From a virus, in the IMG/VR virus record IMGVR_UViG_3300032241_000518, positions 1 to 30,688 of that record: a stretch of DNA of 30,688 nt, one strand, 5' to 3'. Of this stretch, positions 16,311 to 23,059 are shown piece by piece. A program made the translations under genes and the position numbers. Below the pieces are notes generated by a model. The model was not told the DNA's origin. It did not search any database and worked only from the letters and a program-made list of their open reading frames with translations. The stretch's first letter is position 1; every line of letters starts with the position of its first letter.

Positions 16311-16686
16311 ACAAACACCAGAACGCAAACGCTGGGACTTTCACCCAACCGTCCGTAGCGGCAGTGAACTTTCAATTGGTGAGCGCCTCGCTGACGGTAT
16401 GCGCCTCGGCATGGGATCGTGGACGTTCATCATCCTCTTCATCACTGCGCTTATAGCGTGGCTCTTTACTGGCGGCTTCGGCGCAGACCCTTCGCCATAC
16501 TTCCGACTGAACCTGATCCTCTCCTGCCTCGCAGGACTCCAGGCGGCCATGCTTCTCATCTCGGACAAGCGAGCCGACCGCATCCGCTCGGACGTGGCGA
16601 AGCATCACCTCGAAATCAGCGAAGAGATACATCGCATGGTCGCCGAGCTGCACGAACTCCACCAGCACATCGAGGAAAAGTCATGA
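16303..16686 (+). CDS. DUF1003-family membrane protein
   Basis: 127 aa from ATG 16303 (ATG 16300 is also possible; AGGA at 16291-16294 spaces better to 16303). Two transmembrane helices: GSWTFIILFITALIAWLF and YFRLNLILSCLAGLQAAMLLI. The pattern ADGMRLGMGSWTFI ... PSPYFRLNLILSCLAGLQA ... ISDKRADRIRSDVA matches the DUF1003 family of bacterial inner-membrane proteins (motif GSWxFI, DPyPFxxLNLxLSxxA, R...D). Its C-terminus is helical and His-rich. The family's function is unknown; here it is part of the lysis region chain and may act as a second holin or in superinfection control. Confidence 0.75.
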   Translation: MSKQTPERKRWDFHPTVRSGSELSIGERLADGMRLGMGSWTFIILFITALIAWLFTGGFGADPSPYFRLNLILSCLAGLQAAMLLISDKRADRIRSDVAKHHLEISEEIHRMVAELHELHQHIEEKS

Positions 16687-17120
16687 GCACGTGGGGGCCG
16701 ATCATCGGCTATTCCGCCATCGGTTGCCTCGCTATGGGCGTTCAGGACTTCGTGAACACCTACTACACACGATTCGTCAACATCGGCAGGTCGTGGGAGG
16801 CCGGTGCCATGAACGGCATCTTCGACCTTATGAGTTTCGTGATTCTGTCCTTCTCAGGCGTCAGCCTCGTCACGAAGTACGGCTGGCGAGGCTGGATTGG
16901 CACTATCCCAATTATCATCGTCGCAGTCATCGTGACCGCAGTTTCGAGCAAGATGGCACACGACATCGAGGATGAGGATGAGGTTGCCGAGGATGACCAG
17001 CGTGACGACCTCCTAGAGTCGCTTCAGAAGCGCCTAGAATCGCTGGAGAGGGCCGCAAGCCTTCAAGTAGACCCGTCCTATACCGAAAAGCGTCTAGCGA
17101 ATCTGGAAGGCCAGAAGTGA
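16683..17120 (+). CDS. Membrane protein with acidic coiled-coil tail
   Basis: 145 aa starting at ATG 16683 (ATGA overlap). It has two to three hydrophobic segments (IIGYSAIGCLAMGV; NGIFDLMSFVILSFSGVSLV; WIGTIPIIIVAVIVTAVSS), then a very acidic stretch (DIEDEDEVAEDDQRDD) and a short coiled coil (LLESLQKRLESLERAASL). The multi-span N-terminus and charged cytoplasmic tail fit class I/II holins, but no family was recognised. It is the third membrane protein in the chain. Confidence 0.65.
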   Translation: MSTWGPIIGYSAIGCLAMGVQDFVNTYYTRFVNIGRSWEAGAMNGIFDLMSFVILSFSGVSLVTKYGWRGWIGTIPIIIVAVIVTAVSSKMAHDIEDEDEVAEDDQRDDLLESLQKRLESLERAASLQVDPSYTEKRLANLEGQK

Positions 17121-17854
17121 GTTATACCCTGATAGTCGACATCGCCTCGAATAATGGCTACGTCAACAGCGCCACAGTCGACGCTTATGACATCTCACGC
17201 TTCGGCTCAAGCGCCGTTCCTGCGGCTGGCACCGCTGCACCCTCAGGATCGCCAGACGCTATTGGCGTGAGCGGATCGAACGGCAATCCCGGTCAAGCAG
17301 TCCTGACCGTTCCGAAGAACAATGTCTACAATTGCCTCGTCACTTACAACGGTACAAATTACTGGACGCAGGCGATCGCCATCGCTGCCGCAGCGCAGCT
17401 CTACTACGGCTCGTTCTACTCAACGCAGACGCAAACGAACGGCGGAGCCACGACTGCCAACCTCGTCACCTTGAACTCGACAGACGTTGCGCAGGGAATC
17501 TCCGTCGTCTCCGGTTCTCAGATCACCTTCGCCAACGCTGGCACGTATTACCTGAACATGCTTGGCCAGTTCATCACGGTAGGTGGAGGCTCGAACTACG
17601 CAGTGACGGCGTGGTACACAATCAACGGCGGATCGCCAGCCACCGCATCGGCGTACACCTTTACGACCTCGGGCGTGAACAATCAAGTGCTCGCAAACGT
17701 GGCGGACACGGCAACATTCAACGCTGGCGATTACATCCAGTTCTATTGGTGGAGCCAGAACACCTACATGGAACTCCTTGCCACCGCAGCCGGATCAAGC
17801 CCGACTCGACCTCTCAGTCCGAGCGTCAACGTCAACATTTTCAACGTCGGCTGA
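17117..17854 (+). CDS. C1q/TNF-like jelly-roll tail fibre (receptor-binding candidate)
   Basis: 245 aa, GTG start overlapping the previous TGA. The N-terminal ~95 aa is a beta domain (SYTLIVDIASNNGYVNSATV). The C-terminal ~140 aa resembles the C1q/TNF jelly roll used in phage fibre tips: QGISVVSGSQITFANAGTYY, LNMLGQFITVGGGSNYAVT, FNAGDYIQFYWWSQN and SVNVNIFNVG at the end, the 'feNaGtYyi ... V.aGDyiqlw' pattern. Probably a trimeric adhesin. Its place after the lysis genes is unusual but seen in actinophages. Confidence 0.7.
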   Translation: MSYTLIVDIASNNGYVNSATVDAYDISRFGSSAVPAAGTAAPSGSPDAIGVSGSNGNPGQAVLTVPKNNVYNCLVTYNGTNYWTQAIAIAAAAQLYYGSFYSTQTQTNGGATTANLVTLNSTDVAQGISVVSGSQITFANAGTYYLNMLGQFITVGGGSNYAVTAWYTINGGSPATASAYTFTTSGVNNQVLANVADTATFNAGDYIQFYWWSQNTYMELLATAAGSSPTRPLSPSVNVNIFNVG

Positions 17855-18063
17855 TGCCAGTTCTGCCAGTCACCGCAGCGACCGGGACGCCTCCTGAAAT
17901 CTCGATCATCGGTCGCAACATGATCTTCCTTTCGCTTGCCATTCCCGGCACCGTCGCAGGATCATTCGAGACCGCCACAGTCGGAGCCGACCACACGACC
18001 GCCACCGTCGCCGGGCGTGGCGTCTGGGCTACCGTTTCAGGGAATGGAGAACCACTGATATGA
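17854..18063 (+). CDS. Small beta-rich structural accessory
   Basis: 69 aa. ATG 17854 overlaps the previous stop (tgatg). The opening MPVLPVTAATGTPPEISIIG and the repeated short strands TATVGADHTTATVAGRGVWA suggest a compact beta fold. It ends in overlap with the next gene (ATGA-type). Probably a tail or fibre accessory belonging to the fibre cassette; no family recognised. Confidence 0.6.
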   Translation: MPVLPVTAATGTPPEISIIGRNMIFLSLAIPGTVAGSFETATVGADHTTATVAGRGVWATVSGNGEPLI

Positions 18064-18386
18064 CCTCGTACAACATCATCGAAGGCACCTTGCTTCGCCT
18101 CTACACCTCGACGCCGTTCACTGAAATAGGCGGAACGGTTGCCGACCCGACGACCGTTATCTTCGCTTTCCAAGTCGAGAGCGGAGCGGTTCAGTCCGCG
18201 ACCTACGGCACGCCTGCATCGTTCGGCACCATTGTCCGTGACAGCACTGGCACCTACCACATCGACATCGACACGACCGGACTTTCTGGCGTGTGGAACT
18301 ACGTCTGGGTCGGGAATGGAGTTGTCACAACCCGCGCAGAGAATCAGTTATACGTAACCCCGATGGGCGTCTCAATCGCAAACTAG
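18060..18386 (+). CDS. Beta-sandwich fibre-cassette protein
   Basis: 108 aa. Reads as an Ig-like beta sandwich: GTLLRLYTSTPFTEIGGTV, TTVIFAFQVES, ASFGTIVRDSTGTYHIDIDT, LSGVWNYVWVGNGVVTTRAE. The 'DsTGtYhidvdttg..G.w.yrw.g.G...' pattern is common in phage structural proteins of unknown role. It is the last gene of the rightward late structural run; a 74-nt gap follows. Confidence 0.65.
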   Translation: MTSYNIIEGTLLRLYTSTPFTEIGGTVADPTTVIFAFQVESGAVQSATYGTPASFGTIVRDSTGTYHIDIDTTGLSGVWNYVWVGNGVVTTRAENQLYVTPMGVSIAN

Positions 18387-18418
18387 CAGTATCACACGCT
18401 AGTCATGGAGTCCTGAAT

Positions 18419-18424
18419 TAGAAT
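18419..18424 (+). promoter_or_regulatory. -10-like hexamer TAGAAT before the HTH gene
   Basis: TAGAAT fits the actinobacterial TANNNT -10 consensus and would start a transcript near 18431, ahead of the SD gaaggaga and the GTG at 18461. No recognisable -35 is found 17 nt upstream. It sits in the only gap (18387-18460) in this part of the genome. Confidence 0.35.
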
Positions 18425-18460
18425 CATTCGTGGCGGAGGCAGACACGAAGGAGACATCCA

Positions 18461-18715
18461 GTGGCACTCAGAGAAGCAATGAAGCAACGTGCGCCGAAGA
18501 CCTGCAAGTTCGCAGTCATCGTCGCCTCTTTTGACGATGAGGATAGAGACACGATCGTCGAGTGGCTATCGACAAACGTCTCTATCTCAGCGATCGCTCA
18601 GGCAATCAAGGACGACAACCCCAAGAACGCCGTGACTGACTCGACGATCGTGAAACATGCGCGAGGCCGTTGCCAGTGCAGCGAGCCTGACGTGACGTAT
18701 GGGATCGTGTTGTGA
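18461..18715 (+). CDS. HTH protein (small, DNA-binding)
   Basis: 84 aa, GTG start preceded by SD aaggaga. Residues ~35-70 (TIVEWLSTNVSISAIAQAIK, DNPKNAVTDSTIVKHARGRC) form a helix-turn-helix in which isAIAqaik is helix 1-2 and the TDSTIVKHARG segment the recognition helix; the protein ends with CQCSEP. Small proteins of this kind are regularly encoded directly before a phage metallophosphoesterase, as here (overlap GTGA). It might be a regulator or an adaptor bringing the nuclease to DNA. Confidence 0.7.
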   Translation: MALREAMKQRAPKTCKFAVIVASFDDEDRDTIVEWLSTNVSISAIAQAIKDDNPKNAVTDSTIVKHARGRCQCSEPDVTYGIVL

Positions 18716-19875
18716 GTCTGCGAGACCGGAAGGCTGGGCCACCGACAACGCATCCAAAAGGCTGGGAACCCGGCATTGTCTGGGACGGCTCGAAAGGTGA
18801 GGTCTCATCGGGGCCGCTAGAGGATGAACCAGATGACGCATTGTGGTCTGAGCTCGTCGCCGACTGGGGCGTCACTCGATCAGTGCGCATCGTTCCCGGC
18901 TCGGTGCAGGTGCGCGCATGGGACACCCACGACGGACGTCGGCTGAAGTATTACCGAGCGAGGCTCGAGCCATCATCCACTTTTGAGGATCGAGCAGACG
19001 TAGAATCTCTCATCGACGAAATCAAGCGGCGCCGACCTCTGAGCGTGAAGACCGCTCAGGGCGGCGACCGCGCCTTTGTTGTTTTGCTTTCTGATTGGCA
19101 GGTCGGCAAGGGTGAGGGTGGCGGCACGCCAGCGTTCATAAAGCGCCTACTCGAAGCGTTCGATCGGATTGAGGCCAAAGCCAAGAAGCACAAGAAGGCA
19201 GGCGTCGAAGTCGTTTATCTCGTAGGTCTTGGTGATCTCGTCGAGCAATGCTCAGGCCACTATGCGATGCAGGCGTTCCAGACTGACCTTGACCGTCGAG
19301 AGCAGATGCGAGTAGTGCGGCGACTGATCCTCGACCTCGTCGAGCGCATGGTCAAGATCGGCCTGCGAGTTGTGCTCGGCGCAGTGCCGGGCAATCACGG
19401 CGAGAACCGGAACTCGTCCGGCAAGGCGTACACCACATGGACTGACAATGACGACCTCGCAGTCTTCGACCAGGTGGCAGAAATCCTCGAACACAACTCC
19501 GAGCGTTATGCGAACGTCAGCGTGCCTCTTGGAGCCATCGCAGAAGACCTCACGATGACGCTCGACGTATGCGGCGTTCTCATCGGCTTCGCTCACGGCC
19601 ACCAGATCAGGCAGGGTGGGCCGACGACGTGGTGGATGAAGCAGAGTCACGGCAAGCAGCCCATCGGCAAGGCTGACGTCCTTTGCGTCGGTCACAAACA
19701 TCATTTTGCTCTTAGCGAGGGATCGGGTCGAGTCTGGTTCCAATGTCCGGCTATGGACGGCGGCTCGTATTGGTGGACGGCTCAGGAAGGCGCCTCGTCG
19801 CCATCGGGCGTTCTGACCTTCCTCGCTGGGACAGGTTGTGGCGAGCGAGGGTGGAGCGACCTCGCCATCATCTAG
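18712..19875 (+). CDS. Metallophosphoesterase (putative phage nuclease/phosphatase)
   Basis: 387 aa, GTG start overlapping the previous stop. Calcineurin-like metal-site motifs are in order: SDWQVGK (Asp128), GLGDLVEQC (Asp175), VPGNHGEN (Asn228-His229), AHGHQ (His295/297) and VGHKHH (~326-331). These bind two metal ions for phosphodiester or phosphomonoester cleavage. The N-terminal ~120 residues form an extra domain with a charged linker. The substrate is unknown; an Mre11/SbcD-like DNA nuclease role is possible but the protein is smaller and lacks a partner ATPase. It ends 4 nt inside the convergent leftward gene. Confidence 0.82.
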   Translation: MSLRDRKAGPPTTHPKGWEPGIVWDGSKGEVSSGPLEDEPDDALWSELVADWGVTRSVRIVPGSVQVRAWDTHDGRRLKYYRARLEPSSTFEDRADVESLIDEIKRRRPLSVKTAQGGDRAFVVLLSDWQVGKGEGGGTPAFIKRLLEAFDRIEAKAKKHKKAGVEVVYLVGLGDLVEQCSGHYAMQAFQTDLDRREQMRVVRRLILDLVERMVKIGLRVVLGAVPGNHGENRNSSGKAYTTWTDNDDLAVFDQVAEILEHNSERYANVSVPLGAIAEDLTMTLDVCGVLIGFAHGHQIRQGGPTTWWMKQSHGKQPIGKADVLCVGHKHHFALSEGSGRVWFQCPAMDGGSYWWTAQEGASSPSGVLTFLAGTGCGERGWSDLAII

Positions 19876-20375
19876 TTATCAGATCGGATCATTGCTTCAT
19901 AGAGTTGCGCGGGCGTGACTTGATACACATCGGGCCACGTATCCATGCGTCCGCCGGCGAGCAATGACTGGGCGACCAGCGCCGAGCAAATCCACGTCCC
20001 CGGTCGGCGAATCGTGAGGAACCAGGGAGCGATGATGCTGACCGCTATCGAGAAGATCGTCAGGTAGCCATACTTCATCCCGACCTGCTCGTTAGCAAAG
20101 TCGACCGCAGCGAGCCAGTCCGGGCAGGGCCGAGGCACGACGACGACACTGCCACCGGGAGCAAGGTCTTTTGGTGATGAGTACCACGACGAAGTCACGC
20201 CTTTTGAGGTGGCCTGAACGATCCTCACTTGTCCAAGTTTGTCCACGTCGACAATGATCGCCGCGTGATTTGGATGTTTACCTGACTTCAAACGAACCTT
20301 CTCGGCGATCTGGATCGCGCGCGAGAGAAAGCCTCGACCATGAGCAAAGATCACGTCTCCGGGTGCGTAGCTCAT
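19872..20375 (-). CDS. Permuted NlpC/P60 (YiiX-like) cysteine peptidase or acyl hydrolase
   Basis: 167 aa on the minus strand. Opening YAPGDVIFAHGRGFLSRAIQ, then HPNHAAIIVD with His37 and, late in the chain, PGTWICSALVAQSL with Cys130: the histidine precedes the cysteine, as in the circularly permuted papain-like NlpC/P60 group (YiiX/YaeF, LRAT-like). A hydrophobic stretch at ~105-121 (LTIFSIAVSIIAPWFL) may be membrane-associated. Members hydrolyse amide/ester bonds in cell-wall peptides or lipids. It is the last gene of the leftward cassette and converges with the metallophosphoesterase with a 4-nt overlap. Confidence 0.75.
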   Translation of the reverse strand: MSYAPGDVIFAHGRGFLSRAIQIAEKVRLKSGKHPNHAAIIVDVDKLGQVRIVQATSKGVTSSWYSSPKDLAPGGSVVVVPRPCPDWLAAVDFANEQVGMKYGYLTIFSIAVSIIAPWFLTIRRPGTWICSALVAQSLLAGGRMDTWPDVYQVTPAQLYEAMIRSDN

Positions 20376-20797
20376 AACGCCTCCGCAGGTGGCTTCAAGT
20401 CGTCACGCCAGACACGGATCAGATTCCAGAACGGATCGGGCAGGACGTGAACGCCAGTTGATCCTCGGTGATGCTCGACGCAAAGCGGTTCAAGATTCCC
20501 CGGCCCCTGCACCCATTCTTCGAACTCTTCATCGCTCAGGTGCAGTCCGTACATATCGTTCAACTTGCGAAGGCTGACACCTTCCTGCCATGCGTGCTCG
20601 ACGTAGGAATGGTGATACTCGACAGGCAGGCCGGTCGAGCAGCCAGGCACTCCGCACTTCACCAAGCCAAGTTCCTTCATGCGTTTTTTAGCGCGACGAA
20701 ACGCAGCGCCTCGAAGACCGTGTGGCGGCACGTGCTCGATCAGTTGGATGGTGATCTTCTGATCGTGTGCTGGCGTTACTTTGCGACTGCCGGGCAT
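20372..20797 (-). CDS. HNH-type endonuclease-like protein
   Basis: 141 aa from ATG at 20797 (a TTG at 20803 is possible; AGAGG lies 6 nt before the ATG). Zinc/HNH elements: KCGVPGCSTG with a Cys pair, VEYHHSYVEH, then GNLEPLCVEHHRGSTGVH, the 'NL.pLC..HH...' ending of HNH nucleases. The basic N-terminus (RGAAFRRAKKRMKELGLV) would contact DNA. Stop overlaps the start of the peptidase gene (ATGA). Free-standing HNH genes in phages act in homing or packaging; which applies is unknown. Confidence 0.75.
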   Translation of the reverse strand: MPGSRKVTPAHDQKITIQLIEHVPPHGLRGAAFRRAKKRMKELGLVKCGVPGCSTGLPVEYHHSYVEHAWQEGVSLRKLNDMYGLHLSDEEFEEWVQGPGNLEPLCVEHHRGSTGVHVLPDPFWNLIRVWRDDLKPPAEAL

Positions 20798-20940
20798 CGA
20801 CAACCTCTTGCCTCTAGGTGGGAGATGAAATCGGCTACCTCAGATGGAAGTTTTTGAAACGGAATACCGACTACATCTCCACGATAAAGGTCTCGGCGGC
20901 ATCCGCAGGGCAAGGTCAGAGTCAGAATCGCAGTTGTCAT
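20776..20940 (-). CDS. CxC microprotein (54 aa)
   Basis: Minus-strand ORF of 54 codons starting at ATG 20940 and overlapping the start of the HNH gene. It carries two Cys-x-Cys pairs, LPCGCRRD near residue 12 and GCRCPAV near the end, likely a metal site, around a hydrophobic core (VVGIPFQKLPSEVADFISHL). First gene of the leftward cassette. No family recognised. The arrangement and clean CxC pairs support a real gene. Confidence 0.55.
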   Translation of the reverse strand: MTTAILTLTLPCGCRRDLYRGDVVGIPFQKLPSEVADFISHLEARGCRCPAVAK

Positions 20941-20949
20941 AGGTTTAGA

Positions 20950-20955
20950 ATCCTA
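20950..20955 (-). promoter_or_regulatory. Possible leftward -10 element (TAGGAT)
   Basis: On the minus strand the AT-rich sequence TTATTTATAGGATTC contains TAGGAT ending 9 nt before the ATG of the CxC microprotein. It could start the leftward transcript. No convincing -35 was found. It lies 50 nt from the divergent rightward promoter. Confidence 0.3.
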
Positions 20956-20993
20956 TAAATAATCGGCGTTTGACGGGGTGGCTAGAAATGTTG

Positions 20994-21031
20994 CCAAATG
21001 TCTTGACATCTCTAGACAACGCAACTAGAAA
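20994..21031 (+). promoter_or_regulatory. Early promoter P1 with CCAAATGTC box and internal inverted repeat
   Basis: TTGACA at 21003-21008, 17-nt spacer, TAGAAA at 21026-21031: a near-consensus sigma70/sigmaA promoter. The box CCAAATGTC (20994-21002) abuts the -35. Within the spacer and -10, TCTAG (21011-21015) and CTAGA (21025-21029) form an inverted repeat separated by 9 nt, a possible operator. The segment from -35 to just past -10 is almost identical to P2 at 24919-24947. Expected start near 21038, giving a ~26-nt leader with SD aaagga before ATG 21064. Confidence 0.75.
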
Positions 21032-21063
21032 TAAGACAGGGAAACAAACATAAAGGAAACAAC

Positions 21064-21192
21064 ATGAGCGTCTTCGACCTCGATCAGGAAGACCTCGACT
21101 ACCTCGCTGCGAAGTTGGCGGAGATTCGACGGACGATACAACCGGCGACTAACCTAGACACACTGACAAGAAAGGAGACAGAATGGCAGTAA
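21064..21192 (+). CDS. First gene of early operon, acidic 42-aa protein
   Basis: 42 aa from ATG 21064 with SD aaagga. Sequence MSVFDLDQEDLDYLAAKLAE continues with IRRTIQPATNLDTLTRKE: a short amphipathic, acidic then basic helix. Ends 10 nt inside the next gene, whose SD (aaggaga) lies within its last codons. Function unknown; being first behind the strongest promoter suggests an immediate-early host-directed or regulatory peptide (inference). Confidence 0.6.
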   Translation: MSVFDLDQEDLDYLAAKLAEIRRTIQPATNLDTLTRKETEWQ

Positions 21193-21380
21193 CCCTCTGG
21201 GATCACATCGACAAAGAACTGGACGGCGGACTCAAAGACCTACTCACCGAATGGTATTCAGTTCACGGCGTTGGCACACCGACCATCGCCAAGCGACTCA
21301 ACAATATGGGATTCAGCGTTGAGCAGCGAACAGTCTGGCGCTGGATCACTCAACACAACATCATCAAGAAAACCAACTAG
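21183..21380 (+). CDS. Helix-turn-helix protein (65 aa)
   Basis: 65 aa. Residues ~28-62 read as an HTH: GVGTPTIAKRLNNMGFSVEQ followed by RTVWRWITQHNI, where TIAKRLN is the first helix and VEQRTVWRWI the recognition helix, similar to resolvase/transposase or sporulation-type HTHs. SD aaggaga precedes ATG. Probably an early transcription regulator that could act at P1/P2; no direct evidence. Confidence 0.7.
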   Translation: MAVTLWDHIDKELDGGLKDLLTEWYSVHGVGTPTIAKRLNNMGFSVEQRTVWRWITQHNIIKKTN

Positions 21381-21397
21381 GGATAGGAGACTCCCAA

Positions 21398-21979
21398 ATG
21401 AGCGAAGGCATTATCTACAGCAAACTGGCCGAGGTCATTCGTGACACTGAGCCAGTCGGGAAGAACGGCTACAACGGTCAGCAGAACTTCGCGTTCCGCT
21501 CGATCGACGACACCGTTCATTCAGTACGCAAGGCACTCATCAAGCATGGCGTCGCCATCGTGCCGGAAGTCGTGAGCGTTGAGAAGTCGACCTACTCGAC
21601 CAAGTCCGGCGCAATGATGAACGTCGCAGACGTGCTCGTCGCCTACAGCCTCATTGCCGAGGATGGCTCCTGCGTCATCGCAACGATGGCAGGTCAGGCA
21701 GCCGACTCTGGCGACAAGGCGATCAGTAAGGCGCTCAGCATGGCGTTCAAGTACTTCTGCTTCCAGACGTTCCTCTGCGGAACCGATGGCGACCCAGACG
21801 CAGAAATCGTGCCAGACGCAGCGCCAGTGCTGACCGTAGCGAACGCCAAGCGTCAACTACTTGAAGCACTCGGAGGCGACAAAAACGCAGCGCAGGCCGC
21901 ATGGAATGGCCGCAAAGACATCACTGTCTACGAGCTCGAAGAACTTATCGAGGAAACCCTGCGCAAGGAGAACGCATGA
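21398..21979 (+). CDS. erf: ERF-family single-strand annealing protein
   Basis: 193 aa. The first ~140 residues match the ERF recombinase family (P22 Erf-like): SKLAEVIRDTEPVGKNGYNG, QQNFAFRSIDDTVHSVRKAL, KHGVAIVPEV, VLVAYSLIAEDGSC, then AADSGDKAISKALSMAFKYF, the diagnostic 'GeA.D.gDKa.sKA.s.A.KY' motif. It anneals ssDNA for recombination and genome circularisation. A short helical C-terminal domain follows. It overlaps the next ORF (ATGA) and is followed by SSB, the typical pairing. SD ggataggaga. Confidence 0.88.
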   Translation: MSEGIIYSKLAEVIRDTEPVGKNGYNGQQNFAFRSIDDTVHSVRKALIKHGVAIVPEVVSVEKSTYSTKSGAMMNVADVLVAYSLIAEDGSCVIATMAGQAADSGDKAISKALSMAFKYFCFQTFLCGTDGDPDAEIVPDAAPVLTVANAKRQLLEALGGDKNAAQAAWNGRKDITVYELEELIEETLRKENA

Positions 21980-22191
21980 GGGGACTGCGCGCACCGAACC
22001 TTCGGTCAACGTGCGTCCACTGCGGCGAAGGAGCTATCAGAAATGATCCATCATCGAGAATGGGGCCGTCAGGCCAACCCTCATGGCAACACTTTCGAGA
22101 CATGCGTCAACTCGGAACACTCTGCGATGGCAAGACCGTCGCTGAACCAATAAACACAACCAAATGTCAAATCAATCCAAAAGGAGACAAC
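21976..22191 (+). CDS. Zinc-ribbon segment in frame with SSB (N-terminal extension or gene that lost its stop)
   Basis: ATG 21976 overlaps the ERF stop (ATGA), the usual sign of a coupled gene. The first ~50 residues have a zinc-site pattern Cys13-x2-Cys16 ... His39 ... Cys50 (STCVHCGEGAIR, WQHF, GTLCDGK) like small phage zinc proteins. There is no stop before the SSB ATG at 22192: the frame reads straight through, 72 codons upstream of SSB. The second half (cca ata aac aca acc aaa tgt) looks like an AT-rich leader rather than coding. So a Zn-finger-SSB fusion of 221 aa plus internally started SSB may both be made, or a frameshift hides a stop. Confidence 0.5.
22160..22168 (+). promoter_or_regulatory. 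CCAAATGTC box upstream of SSB
   Basis: Third copy of the 9-mer that abuts the -35 elements at 20994 and 26854. Here it lies 23 nt before the SSB ATG, with no -10 at the proper distance, so it may be an operator or translational site rather than a promoter part. It is inside the frame of the Zn-ribbon extension. Confidence 0.35.
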
Positions 22192-22641
22192 ATGAGCGCA
22201 AACACCTACACCATCACCGGACGCCTCGGTCGAGATGTCGACCTGCGATTCAGTCCAAACGGCGTTGCAGTGGCGTCACTGAACACGGCAGTCAGTCGTC
22301 GCAAGAAGGACGGCAACGACTGGAAGGAAGAGACCGTGTGGATGGAAGTCAAGTGCTTTGGGCAACTGGCCGAGTATGCAGCCGAGTCACTGAGCAAGGG
22401 TGACGAAATCATTGCCCAGGGCTACGTCGAGGAACCTCGCACCTACGAGAAGAAGGACGGCACCATCGGCGTCAGCCTGCCATTCATCGCAAACGACCTC
22501 GGCTTCTCTCTGCGCTGGGGATCGGTCGTCAAGACTGGCATCTCATCAAGCCGGAAGCCACCGCACCTGCACAAGGACGCCTACACGCCAGAGCGCATGA
22601 AAGAGAACGCAGTTGCCAAGTTTAGCGACGAGCCGTTCTAA
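22192..22641 (+). CDS. ssb: Single-stranded DNA-binding protein
   Basis: 149 aa. ATG 22192 follows a strong SD (aaaggagacaac). OB-fold signature: TYTITGRLGRDVDLRFSPNG, VAVASLNTAVSRRKKDGNDW, TVWMEVKCFGQLAEYAAESL, KGDEIIAQGYVEEPRTYEKK. The tip FSDEPF is a shortened form of the acidic SSB tail that recruits partner proteins. It protects ssDNA during replication and works with ERF. An in-frame upstream start at 21976 exists. Confidence 0.9.
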   Translation: MSANTYTITGRLGRDVDLRFSPNGVAVASLNTAVSRRKKDGNDWKEETVWMEVKCFGQLAEYAAESLSKGDEIIAQGYVEEPRTYEKKDGTIGVSLPFIANDLGFSLRWGSVVKTGISSSRKPPHLHKDAYTPERMKENAVAKFSDEPF

Positions 22642-22835
22642 TGGACGCTCGCAACTATCGAGACCGTTGGAGCATCCTCGGCGCGGTCGTCGGCATGATC
22701 GTGATTTTTGTTGGGATGGCATTGACACCTGAATCGAGGAACCTCGCCGGCGGATGGTATCTGGCCGGGATCATCTGCGCCTTCATCGGCCTACTCATCG
22801 GTCAATTCATCTACAGGAGGAAGTCAGAATGGTAA
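22641..22835 (+). CDS. Small two-span membrane protein
   Basis: 64 aa starting in the SSB stop codon (taatg). Two hydrophobic helices, ILGAVVGMIVIFVGMAL and YLAGIICAFIGLLIGQFIY, linked by a short polar loop, ending in RRKSEW. A helical hairpin like this could alter host membrane function or exclude superinfecting phage; no family recognised. It lies in the early operon, so a lysis role is less likely. Confidence 0.65.
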   Translation: MDARNYRDRWSILGAVVGMIVIFVGMALTPESRNLAGGWYLAGIICAFIGLLIGQFIYRRKSEW

Positions 22836-23059
22836 AGGGCAACCTTGCGCACGTATTGAAAGCGACGCGCCAGACGGTCGAGGAAGCACCCTTTCCTGAC
22901 GAATGGTGGAAAGAGACCATTGGGCGAGTTCCAAAAGATCGCTCGAAACTCACTGAAGCTGAGGTCTTCGGCATTCTCTATCTGCTCGTCATCGACCAGT
23001 ACGCACCACAGATCACGACTGGGCCGAATCGAGCCAAGCGTCGAGCGAAGAAGAAGTGA
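22829..23059 (+). CDS. Hypothetical basic protein (76 aa)
   Basis: 76 aa from ATG 22829, SD aggagg (22815-22820). Contains DEWWKETIGRVPKDRSKLTE and a very basic end (NRAKRRAKKK), typical of nucleic-acid-binding or packaging-associated small proteins. A hydrophobic segment VFGILYLLVIDQY lies in the middle. It overlaps the neighbours on both sides. Function not recognised. Confidence 0.65.
   Translation: MVKGNLAHVLKATRQTVEEAPFPDEWWKETIGRVPKDRSKLTEAEVFGILYLLVIDQYAPQITTGPNRAKRRAKKK

Noticed and set aside
19252-19743. 163-codon minus-strand ORF opposite the metallophosphoesterase
   Set aside because: The plus-strand frame holds all metal-ligand motifs; this is its reverse reading.
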